In this document: piece after piece, positions 56,995-64,000 of the stretch
Layout: each line of letters starts with the position of its first letter
How positions within the stretch are numbered: the first letter of the stretch is position 1
NCBI GenBank assembly: GCA_028278125.1
Contig: JANQEY010000080.1
Span: forward strand, 18,164 to 82,163
DNA: 64,000 bases
Origin: a bacterium
GTDB taxonomy: Bacteria > Electryoneota > Electryoneia > Electryoneales > Electryoneaceae
Direction: 5' to 3'
Position numbers and translations under genes: made by a program
Notes under the pieces: generated by a model
Seen by the model: the letters and a program-made list of their open reading frames with translations, nothing else
What the model was told of the DNA's origin: nothing
The model's database searches: none

Positions 56995-57843
56995 TCACTT
57001 GAAGATCATGGATGCGTATCCGACGACCTCGGACATCTTCTCGACATCGCCCGATGTGGCGTATTTCAGCAGCTCGACCTCGTCAGGTTCGGTGGCCATC
57101 AGCGTCGCCATGACCGGGCCGAAGCCGCACATCGAGATCTTCTCGCGTTTCACCGTCTCGTAGAGGTCCTGCGGAGCCTTGGCCAGGATCGTGTCGATAG
57201 CCATTCCGTCCCGGTCCTTCGCCTGGGATATCGGGACATAATGGGAGAAGTCGGTGGAAGCGAGTACCAGCAGGTCCCTACCGAGGCCCTCCTGGGCGCT
57301 CTTGACAGCAAGAGCCGCCCTCTCGGCCGACCCCGGGCTCTGGTCGCCCAGTATAGCCGGGACAAGCTTGAAGTCGTCCGTGATATGCTGCAGGAAAGGG
57401 AGCTGGACCTCGATGGAGTGCTCGAACAGGTGCGCTGTCGCGTCCAATGCGACGCCCTGATCGGAGGAGGCCATTGCGTTGGCGAACTCTCCGTCGATGG
57501 CGATATTGCCCATTGGCATCTCCCAGTCCTCGCCCCCCACAGAGATCGGCGTTCCCATTCCGGTGTGGTTCGGGCCGAATATCACGACTGTCCTGCCCTT
57601 TATCCCGGCGGTCCCAAGTCGTGCGTAGGCGTGGGCGGCCACCGGTCCAGAGAACATAAGTCCCGCGTGGGGTACGACCGCGCCTATGATCGACCCGTCG
57701 CCATCGCCGGGACCGGAGCCCGGCCCGAGCTTATGGGTGTACATGCTCTCGATCTGGGCCTCGAGCTGCTTCTGCGCGCCCTTGTAGAACCTTCCTGCCA
57801 CTGCCGGGGATCTCAGAACATCACCTATGCACCCATCTACCAC
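56995..57843 (-). CDS. MEMO-family protein
   Basis: About 282 residues. It begins near RSPAVAGRFYKG, the usual MEMO N-terminus. Metal/active-site motifs typical of the extradiol-dioxygenase-like fold follow: VVPHAGLMFSGPVAAHAYA, FEHSIEVQLPFL, LASTDFSHYVP and CGFGPVMAT. The frame is open to 58311, but that part is antisense to the next gene; GTG 57843 is my approximate start. MEMO proteins are universal in archaea; the reaction is unclear. Confidence 0.85.
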   Translation of the reverse strand: MVDGCIGDVLRSPAVAGRFYKGAQKQLEAQIESMYTHKLGPGSGPGDGDGSIIGAVVPHAGLMFSGPVAAHAYARLGTAGIKGRTVVIFGPNHTGMGTPISVGGEDWEMPMGNIAIDGEFANAMASSDQGVALDATAHLFEHSIEVQLPFLQHITDDFKLVPAILGDQSPGSAERAALAVKSAQEGLGRDLLVLASTDFSHYVPISQAKDRDGMAIDTILAKAPQDLYETVKREKISMCGFGPVMATLMATEPDEVELLKYATSGDVEKMSEVVGYASMIFK

Positions 57844-58012
57844 CTCGAATAAAGAGTTTATCGAGGTCCCCTGGGTCGCCGCTGATGGAATGGCAGGGCA
57901 AGGCCTGTGATGCGTTGATGTCGAAAACGCCCCCCTGGCCCCGTTCGTTATAAGCAAAAAGGTTTTTATCGACCTGGTCGTTATAGGTCTAACTGTCAGG
58001 AGGTAAGACGAG

Positions 58013-58321
58013 ATGGCTGACATGATGTTGCATGTGAAGACGCTGGTCTTGATGCTGGTCCTTTCATTCGCAGTGCTCTGTTTCCTAGCCGGTATTTTCA
58101 CCATGTACTTCGGCGCCGGGAAAAGCAAGAAGATCGGCGGGATCCTGTTGGTCGTTGGTATTGTAGTATTAGCTGGCCTTCTGGCCGGAGAGATGATGTT
58201 CGAGGAGGAATGGTACTTCGCATCGGTGGAGATCTTCCAGGCCTTCGCCGCCATCATCGGAGTGATCCTCGGAGCGATAGGCGCCATTGGGATGTTCCTG
58301 CTGGCCATCATGAAGTCGTAG
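58013..58321 (+). CDS. Small membrane protein, three helices
   Basis: 102 residues with three hydrophobic helices (about 9-31, 39-60, 78-100) separated by a basic loop (GAGKSKKIGG) and an acidic loop (FEEEWYFAS). CAGGAGG lies upstream of ATG 58013, and a TTTTTATCG-type promoter precedes it. The family is not recognised. Confidence 0.65.
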   Translation: MADMMLHVKTLVLMLVLSFAVLCFLAGIFTMYFGAGKSKKIGGILLVVGIVVLAGLLAGEMMFEEEWYFASVEIFQAFAAIIGVILGAIGAIGMFLLAIMKS

Positions 58322-58403
58322 TTATCAACGGGTTCGCTTGATCACAGCAATTCACCTAGCCAAGGCTATAGCTGATGAAAGGTTGTTCTTGGATGTGGCT
58401 GAT

Positions 58404-60734
58404 CTATCCGAGCAGGGCGTCCATCAGGACGACCAGGTCGCCGTCGCCGGAGTTCTTCAGATAGTACATCAGCTGTCCGGTGTCGCCGTCCAGGGAGGCC
58501 ATGAAGTCGAAGTTCTCGTCCGCGATGACGAAGGCATACGGCGAGGGCTCGCCGTTGTTCGAATAGGAGATTGCGTTGACGAACGGGGCGTTGACCACGG
58601 CGCCGTATGAGCCCTTTCGGAACCGGAAGTCGCCGGAGCTGTCGAAGAGCTCGGCGATCTCGGGAACCCCGCTCTCGTTGTAGTAGAACACGTCGGCGGA
58701 GCCGGAGAAGGTCAGGATATCGCCCGTTAACGGGTTGTCCAGGTTGCCACCGTCGGTTATTTCGCCGAACGTCTCTTCGTCGTCGATGTAGTGATCGTCA
58801 TCGTCCTCGTTGTCGTCGATGACGACGTGGAAGGCGTCATCTGTTCCTCCCGAAGGATCGACGAGGTAGAACTCCCATGTCCCGGAGGGATCGACGGTCT
58901 CGTTGAACTGGACAAAGCTGGCGACCAGGTCGCCTCCGTCGTCGTTGTTGTTCAGGAACCCGTCCAGGTCTGCGGAGTGGTCGCTCGTATCGTGGCGGCC
59001 CTGTTCTATGGCGCCGCCGTCGGTCATTACATGTGGCTCGTATATGTCTTTGAACCCGTGTCCGTCACCTAGCCTCTGGACCTTGTGGTCCTGGTTGATC
59101 CAGTCGCCGATGTCCTGATGATCGTTGCCCCGCTCGGAGACATCGAAATCGTTGGAGTGCGCCGGAGGCTCGATAAGGCCCGCGGTGTACTTCGTCATTG
59201 TGGAGGAGGCATGGGTCATCCATGTGTGCCCTTCGGCGGTGGAGCCGGAGGCGTCCACGGTCATCTTGAGCGGATATGAGTATCCGTTGGCCACCCAGAA
59301 CCTCAAAGCAGCTGAACTGATGCTGGAGGAGGATGGCGTCACGAGAACCACGAAGCAGCTGACGTTCTCTCCCCCGATCTGCAGGTTGTCGACATCCTCT
59401 ATGGTCCAGTCGACGGATGCGGTATTGACGTTTATCGTGGTGCCCGAGGTCGGGCTCAGGGTGCCGCCGTTGAAATGCGAGATATGGAACGCCTTGTTGT
59501 TACGGATATCCGGGAACGCCGTCATCCTCGCATCGAGGTGGTATTCGGGGTTCTGGAAGCCGTCCCGTACGACGATGGGATGGTTGTCCTCGGTCTTGAG
59601 GGAGGCGTTGTGCATGACCGTCAGGCGTGATTCCCCAAGGTTGCTCGCATCTGCATCGTTGAAGATGTAGGAATCCTTTGCCAGGGAGAACTCCCCTGCC
59701 AGGGGGAAGTCGCCCGTATCTGTGTAGACCTTGCTCGCCTTCTCGTCGATGGTCATGTTCTGGATCGACCTGCGTTCGTAGGTCGTGTGGTCGACGTCGA
59801 ACCCGTCCCGGGCGATCTGCTCGCTCTTCCTTATCCAGAGCTCGTTGGTCCCGGTCATCTTGAGGTAGATCTTCTCCACATCGATGGATCCGAGAACATC
59901 GACCTCGATCTGGTAGAGCGGGTCGCCCTGGATCGACATGTTCCCCTTGAAGTCGTACTCGGCTTTATCGCCCAGTCTTTCGGGAGCGAGAGTGATCACA
60001 AGCTCGTCCACGTCGACCTCGGCCTTGGACACAGTGGTATCGGTGCCGTCGTCGACGATGAGCTTGACCTCGAATGTCTCGGTATCGTCGATGAGATCGG
60101 CCCAGAAGCCGTGGACCACCTTGTCCTTCAGCGAATATCCGTCGAGAAGCTTGAAGGTCCCCTCTATCTCCCACTTGAACTTCAGGTCGTCCCCGTCCTC
60201 GTCCGTGGATTTCCCTGCTGAGAGGACGACGATCTGGCCCAGCTCGGGATTGTCGTCGCTGATGTCGATCACGGCCTTCGGAGCGCTGTTGGTGAAATCG
60301 ACGGTCAGAAATGTCAGGACTACCAGCATGGCGGCAATGCCGACCACGGCGATCTTCCTTCTGCCGGCGGGGATCCCCTTCAGCCCTGGAACGTTGCCGA
60401 GACGCTCCTCGACAGGCGGGCCCTTCGGCTTTGGCTCTTTAGGCGGCTTCTCTTTCTGTGGCTTCTCCTCCTTCGGGGGAGCGTCGCCCTTCTTGGCCAC
60501 AGGAGGGGGTGCAGCGGGTTTCGCCTCCGCTTTGGGGGCCTCCTTCGTCTTCTCCCCGCCATCGGTGGACAGGTCGAGAACGTCCTCCTTTCTGGTGCTC
60601 GGTGCCGCATCTGGCTCTGGCTCAGACGAGAGATCGATGGTGATCGCCTCGCCATCCGAACCGTTGCTGATGCCGGAGAGGTCGATCAGGACCTCGTCGT
60701 CAGTAGAGACCGTGGGGGAGACCCTCTCTTCCAT
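58404..60734 (-). CDS. Membrane-anchored extracellular protein with PKD-like domain
   Basis: About 776 residues from ATG 60734 (a TTG three codons earlier is possible). The N-terminal about 125 residues are cytosolic, low-complexity and Pro/Lys/Glu-rich. A single membrane helix (IAVVGIAAMLVVLTFLTVDF) follows, then a PKD-like domain (PKAVIDISDDNPELGQIVVL, STDEDGDDLKFKWEIEG). The long beta-rich ectodomain is acidic and not recognised. The topology is N-in, C-out without a signal peptide. A surface structural or sensing role is inferred. Confidence 0.7.
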   Translation of the reverse strand: MEERVSPTVSTDDEVLIDLSGISNGSDGEAITIDLSSEPEPDAAPSTRKEDVLDLSTDGGEKTKEAPKAEAKPAAPPPVAKKGDAPPKEEKPQKEKPPKEPKPKGPPVEERLGNVPGLKGIPAGRRKIAVVGIAAMLVVLTFLTVDFTNSAPKAVIDISDDNPELGQIVVLSAGKSTDEDGDDLKFKWEIEGTFKLLDGYSLKDKVVHGFWADLIDDTETFEVKLIVDDGTDTTVSKAEVDVDELVITLAPERLGDKAEYDFKGNMSIQGDPLYQIEVDVLGSIDVEKIYLKMTGTNELWIRKSEQIARDGFDVDHTTYERRSIQNMTIDEKASKVYTDTGDFPLAGEFSLAKDSYIFNDADASNLGESRLTVMHNASLKTEDNHPIVVRDGFQNPEYHLDARMTAFPDIRNNKAFHISHFNGGTLSPTSGTTINVNTASVDWTIEDVDNLQIGGENVSCFVVLVTPSSSSISSAALRFWVANGYSYPLKMTVDASGSTAEGHTWMTHASSTMTKYTAGLIEPPAHSNDFDVSERGNDHQDIGDWINQDHKVQRLGDGHGFKDIYEPHVMTDGGAIEQGRHDTSDHSADLDGFLNNNDDGGDLVASFVQFNETVDPSGTWEFYLVDPSGGTDDAFHVVIDDNEDDDDHYIDDEETFGEITDGGNLDNPLTGDILTFSGSADVFYYNESGVPEIAELFDSSGDFRFRKGSYGAVVNAPFVNAISYSNNGEPSPYAFVIADENFDFMASLDGDTGQLMYYLKNSGDGDLVVLMDALLG

Positions 60735-60872
60735 TGGATACAAGGTTAGTCATCCATACGATTTAAGCGTTATCTAAAACATTACTGAATAGAACCGTTC
60801 TTTTATATACTCCGCCCGGAGCGAAGATGCTTGGATCTAGCGATTGATGAAGAGGTTCCGTTCCGGCCTCGT

Positions 60873-61445
60873 TCAGATACGGCCAGGGTCCTTGAGCAGA
60901 GCCAAGATCTCGGTGGCGTTTTCGGCCGGGGAACGCTCGCTGGAATCGAGGACCACGGCATCAGGATGGCCTTCATACGGCTCGTCGATGCCGGGAACCA
61001 CGCCGAGTCCTTCGTATTCCGCCTTCCCCGCCTTCCGTTCGAGGGCCTTTTGGTATAGCTCGGCCAAGACGAGCCCGCCCTCACGCTCGCTTTCGCGCTT
61101 CATACAGAGCTCGACGGGGCACCGGACCTCGATCTCGATCATATCAGGGGCCCGGTCCCGGAGAAGGTCACGCCATATCCGCTTGTGGGCGGTTGCGTCC
61201 ACGATAACGTTCACGCCGTTCCTGTGTAGCAGATGGGCCATGTGGCCCAGGGCGCGATAGACCATGTCCCTCTCCTTCTCGTCGTAGGACGGGTCGGGGA
61301 CCATGACCTTCCTGAAGGCGTCCAATGGCAGATATTCCACGGCGACACCGTCGGCCTCTAGCAGCGAGACCAGCTCCCTGGCGATGGTGCTCTTTCCGGA
61401 ACCAGGCAGTCCCGAGATCCACATCAGGAAGGCCACGGGGATCAC
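60873..61445 (-). CDS. cysC: Adenylylsulfate kinase (APS kinase)
   Basis: 190 residues with P-loop GLPGSGKST (12-20), an Asp/Arg region (PLDAFRKVMVPDPSYDEKER) and VDATAHKRIWRDLLR, as in APS kinases that make PAPS from APS and ATP. The family's usual DGDxxR loop is altered (PLDAFR), so it could act on another nucleotide or sugar. Its start overlaps the stop of the IMP-family gene (GTGA). Last gene of the leftward operon that begins with adenosylhomocysteinase. Confidence 0.78.
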   Translation of the reverse strand: MIPVAFLMWISGLPGSGKSTIARELVSLLEADGVAVEYLPLDAFRKVMVPDPSYDEKERDMVYRALGHMAHLLHRNGVNVIVDATAHKRIWRDLLRDRAPDMIEIEVRCPVELCMKRESEREGGLVLAELYQKALERKAGKAEYEGLGVVPGIDEPYEGHPDAVVLDSSERSPAENATEILALLKDPGRI

Positions 61446-62266
61446 TCACCAGAGATCACGTCGAGCAGGAGCCCGTGCACATCGGGGTGTCCGGCCGCGA
61501 CGATGTTCGTCCAGTTGTTGAACACGATGGGAATGGCGTTGATGTCGACACCGTCGGAATCGGTGACGACGGCCCCTGCCTCCACCATCAGGAGATAGCC
61601 TGCTGAAAGGTCGAGCGTCCTGCCGCAATCCCTGAGATCGATGAAGCCTGACAACGACCCCTCGGCAACTAGGGCCAGATCGAGTGCGATGGAGCCGAGC
61701 CCTCTCACACGCTTGGCCATGGCCATAGCTCTGGCCGTTGCATCGAAACATGTGCCCACCTCGGGGAACATCTCGGTCCCGAGGACGAGCAGCTCCGGCT
61801 CGGCGCGGTTCTCCAGCCTCTTATCGTTCTTGTAGAACCCCTCATCCTTGATAGCCCAGAACTCGTCGCCGGTGGCCAGGTTCCTGACGTAGCCGATCCG
61901 GATATCCTCGAACGCCGGGTCCAGAGGACCGGCTGCGATGGATATTGAATAGAGGGGAAGGCCCCGCTTGGCGTTCAACGAACCGTCGAGAGGATCCATG
62001 ATCACGGCCATATCGGGTGTGCCGACCTCGATGAACCCGGCCTCCTCGGTCATCAGCCTGAAGTCGTCCAGACCGGCCTTGAGCTCCTCGAGTGCGGTCT
62101 GCTCGGCGATGCTGTCTATCCTGACGGTGATATCGCCTCCGGCGCCCACCGACAGCTCCTCGGCACCCTCAACGGTTCCGCAGAGCGGTTCTATCGCATG
62201 CTGGACCTTGCGGCCCACGCGCCTGAACATGGCGAGGAGATCCTCCGGCATCCTTTCGATGGTCAT
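61442..62266 (-). CDS. Inositol monophosphatase / fructose-bisphosphatase family enzyme
   Basis: 274 residues with the metal-binding signature of this superfamily: EE near 74-75 (LMTEEAG), DPLDGSLNA (Asp91, Asp94) and a C-terminal Asp block (RTLDLSAGYLLMVEAGAVV). Archaeal members hydrolyse inositol phosphate, fructose-1,6-bisphosphate, or PAP/PAPS. The adjacent APS kinase makes the PAP-phosphatase function attractive, but this is inference. It starts four bases after the kinase-like gene upstream and overlaps cysC. Confidence 0.85.
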   Translation of the reverse strand: MTIERMPEDLLAMFRRVGRKVQHAIEPLCGTVEGAEELSVGAGGDITVRIDSIAEQTALEELKAGLDDFRLMTEEAGFIEVGTPDMAVIMDPLDGSLNAKRGLPLYSISIAAGPLDPAFEDIRIGYVRNLATGDEFWAIKDEGFYKNDKRLENRAEPELLVLGTEMFPEVGTCFDATARAMAMAKRVRGLGSIALDLALVAEGSLSGFIDLRDCGRTLDLSAGYLLMVEAGAVVTDSDGVDINAIPIVFNNWTNIVAAGHPDVHGLLLDVISGE

Positions 62267-62270
62267 GGGC

Positions 62271-63338
62271 TCAGACCCGTTGGAAGTAGTTCGATATGAG
62301 CTCCGGCTGGAACTCCTCCTCGTCCAGCACGTTCATGGCGAAGTTGAAGAGCTTGCGGCGGACGTTGTCGTCGACCTCGGGATAGAAGATCGGATTGGCC
62401 ACGACCACGGCCCTGAATGCGAAGAACGGGGCGATGACGCGCATCATCTCGGCGTCCCCGGTCCCCTTGATGTACTCCTTCATGAAGAGATCGAACAGCT
62501 CGAGGAAAGGGCCGCTGAAGTCGGAGGTCGTCCTCAGACCGTAGAATATGTAGTTGATGGTCAGGGCGGAGACATCGTCGGCGGGCTCGCCGAGCAGGCC
62601 TCTGCTCCGGTCCAGCAGATTGAACTCGTTCCCGTCCCACCAGATGTTGCCGGGATGGAAGTCGCCGTGGATCGTGCTCAGCCGTGAGTGTTTGGTACCG
62701 AGCTTCCTCCACCACTTGACCGCCCTCTGGGCCATCTGCGTCATCTCGTAGTCGTTGGAGAAGTCGATGGAGGGGTAGGTGTCCAGAACGCCCATGAAGC
62801 ACTCGCCGTGGCCGATGTTGTCCCGGATCCGGCGCCTGTAGAGGACCTCGTCCTTGACCTTCTCCGAGTGGACCTTGACCAGGAACTCCGCGAGCATCTC
62901 CACATGCTTTCTGTCGCGGTCCTGGAGCTCTCCGTCCTTCAGTATCCGGTCCAGGTCGTTGAAGTAGGGCTCGCCGGAGGCCTCCTCCATGAGGATGAAG
63001 AACTCGTCGGCGTCGCCTACCGATATCAGCGCCTCGTCGGACCTGCCCACAACGTCCAGCGACCTAACATGGCGGGGGAAGTGGTTGTATGCATGGTGGG
63101 CCAGCAGGAAGACCTGGGCCCTGTCGGAATAGTGATCGTGCCCGAAGTTCTGTGGGAAAAGGGTCTTCATTACCGCCCGCTTGGTCTCACGGGCCCCGTC
63201 CTCGACGACCTCGAACTCCACCAGATAGCCGGTGCCGTGAACGCCCTCCCCCATCGGTTCGAACTTCTTCAATCTGACCTCGCCGAACCTCTCCTTCAGG
63301 TAGTTGAGGATCTGCAGGGCGTTTATCTCCTGTGCCAT
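62271..63338 (-). CDS. APH-family phosphotransferase
   Basis: 355 residues from ATG 63338; the frame extends upstream into the neighbouring gene, so the longer start is rejected. The fold is aminoglycoside-phosphotransferase-like: a nucleotide-binding lobe with KRAVMKTLFP (Lys), catalytic HGDFHPGNIWW and metal-site LLDRSRG. Such kinases in archaea phosphorylate small molecules such as sugars or methylthioribose. It lies between adenosylhomocysteinase and the IMP-family gene with tiny gaps. The substrate is unknown. Confidence 0.78.
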   Translation of the reverse strand: MAQEINALQILNYLKERFGEVRLKKFEPMGEGVHGTGYLVEFEVVEDGARETKRAVMKTLFPQNFGHDHYSDRAQVFLLAHHAYNHFPRHVRSLDVVGRSDEALISVGDADEFFILMEEASGEPYFNDLDRILKDGELQDRDRKHVEMLAEFLVKVHSEKVKDEVLYRRRIRDNIGHGECFMGVLDTYPSIDFSNDYEMTQMAQRAVKWWRKLGTKHSRLSTIHGDFHPGNIWWDGNEFNLLDRSRGLLGEPADDVSALTINYIFYGLRTTSDFSGPFLELFDLFMKEYIKGTGDAEMMRVIAPFFAFRAVVVANPIFYPEVDDNVRRKLFNFAMNVLDEEEFQPELISNYFQRV

Positions 63339-63348
63339 AGGACCACTC

Positions 63349-64000
63349 CTAGGTTCCGGCCGAGTAATCGGTGATGTAGGCCTCCTGCTCGGATGAGAGG
63401 GAGTCGATGGAGATGCCCATGGTCTGAAGCTTGGTGCGGGCGATCTCCCGGTCCTGGGCCACGGGGACGTCGTATACCTTCTTCTCCAGCCCCTTTCCCT
63501 GCTGGGCAAGCCAGAGCAGAGACATGAACTGATTGGCGAAGGACATGTCCATGACCTCGGACGGATGGCCCTCGGCGGCGGCCAGGTTGACCAGCCGGCC
63601 CTTTGCCAGCAGGTAGATGCGCCTACCATCGGGCATGGTGTACTCCTCGTTGTTCTCCCTGATGGTCCGCGGCTCCCCGGCGAGTGCCTCGAGCTCGTCG
63701 ATGTTTATCTCGCAGTCGTAGTGTCCAGTGTTGCACACCACGGCCCCGTCCTTCATCACCTCGAAGTGACGGCCGGTAATCACATCCTTCATGCCCGTGG
63801 CGGTAATAAATATATCGCCCTCGGCCGCTGCATCGTCCATTGTCATGACGGAGAAGCCCTCCATGGCCGCCTTGAGCGACTTGATCGGCTCGACCTCGGT
63901 GACGATGACGTTGCACCCCATGCCGCGGGCGCGAATGGCTATGCCGCGGCCGCAGTGGCCATAGCCGGATACCACGAACTTCTTGCCGGCGTAGAGGACG
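63349..64000 (-). CDS. ahcY: Adenosylhomocysteinase (partial, 5' end beyond window)
   Basis: The C-terminal about 217 residues of S-adenosylhomocysteine hydrolase. Visible parts: the NAD-binding Rossmann motif VSGYGHCGRGIA, EVEPIKSLKAAMEGFSV, ITATGMKDVITGRHFEVMKD, NTGHYDCEI and the C-terminal GRLVNLAAAEGHPSEVMDMS. The enzyme splits AdoHcy to homocysteine and adenosine. It ends ten bases before the APH-like gene. The N-terminus lies outside the window; nothing suggests truncation. Confidence 0.95.
   Translation of the reverse strand, partial: VLYAGKKFVVSGYGHCGRGIAIRARGMGCNVIVTEVEPIKSLKAAMEGFSVMTMDDAAAEGDIFITATGMKDVITGRHFEVMKDGAVVCNTGHYDCEINIDELEALAGEPRTIRENNEEYTMPDGRRIYLLAKGRLVNLAAAEGHPSEVMDMSFANQFMSLLWLAQQGKGLEKKVYDVPVAQDREIARTKLQTMGISIDSLSSEQEAYITDYSAGT

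Noticed and set aside
56983..57852. Plus-strand 289-residue frame opposite the MEMO gene
   Set aside because: It is a GC-driven shadow; the minus strand has MEMO motifs and codon pattern.
57844..58311. N-terminal extension of the MEMO frame
   Set aside because: It is antisense to the small membrane gene at 58013 and has no MEMO-like sequence.
63339..63629. N-terminal extension of the APH-like gene
   Set aside because: It lies in antiphase within the adenosylhomocysteinase gene; ATG 63338 fits the operon spacing.

Overview
The window looks archaeal and most likely belongs to the Thermoplasmatota (Thermoplasmata or Methanomassiliicoccales-like). The support is: archaeal tRNA-Gly(UCC) and tRNA-Glu(UUC), a PGF-CTERM sorting tail, a MEMO-family protein, AbrB-PhoU regulators, S-layer-like proteins with calcium-binding Asp repeats, and a membrane protein whose cytosolic tail carries two winged-helix domains. 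This is inference from gene content; no rRNA is present.

The window is a mosaic of GC-richer core DNA and AT-rich accessory DNA. Region 1-6.2 kb is AT-rich: two Cys-containing PAS proteins, a PAS histidine kinase, a Rcp1-like response regulator, a 31-residue peptide, a PGF-CTERM surface protein and an 86-bp MITE. Region 6.2-13.7 kb is core: a PhoU-type regulator, pstS, a fused pstC-pstA, pstB, phoU, an arsC-like phosphatase and acr3, so phosphate uptake sits directly beside arsenate/arsenite handling. A small membrane-protein gene (about 13.4-13.8 kb) has a nonsense codon and loses its reading frame at the junction with the island.

Region 13.7-46.7 kb is an AT-rich island. It opens with a 4.76-kb unit bounded by matching terminal inverted repeats and a perfect 9-bp target duplication. 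This unit carries a BcgI-like restriction-modification pair, a small ribbon-helix-helix gene and a decayed transposase. Next come an orphan 440-aa gene, a dead IS200-type element, a three-gene TIR operon (ThsB-like TIR, conserved unknown, TIR-TPR), a winged-helix gene, a 2280-residue surface protein with thrombospondin-3-like repeats and a membrane tail, a graveyard of two tyrosine recombinases and an rve-type transposase, and a compact HD hydrolase / YwgA-like / Cas4-like nuclease operon.

Region 46.8-64 kb is mostly core again. It holds a 1732-residue putative transmembrane sensor-transcription factor, two zinc-ribbon membrane paralogs (one with a stop codon), an AT-rich beta-helix gene, two tRNAs, thioredoxin, PPOX-like and ABM-domain proteins, MEMO, a PKD-like membrane protein, and a leftward operon of adenosylhomocysteinase, an APH-fold kinase, an inositol monophosphatase-family enzyme and APS kinase.

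The most unusual signal is at the two tRNAs. Each is followed by an approximately 165-bp element of three hairpins whose arms differ in sequence but keep pairing. The first hairpin pairs with the tRNA's own CCA end, and each element ends in a second copy of that tRNA's 3' end. I do not recognise it. Other candidates for new biology are the TIR operon, the HD/YwgA/nuclease operon, the restriction system carried between IS ends, and a promoter motif shared by the genes at 46.8 and 53.5 kb.
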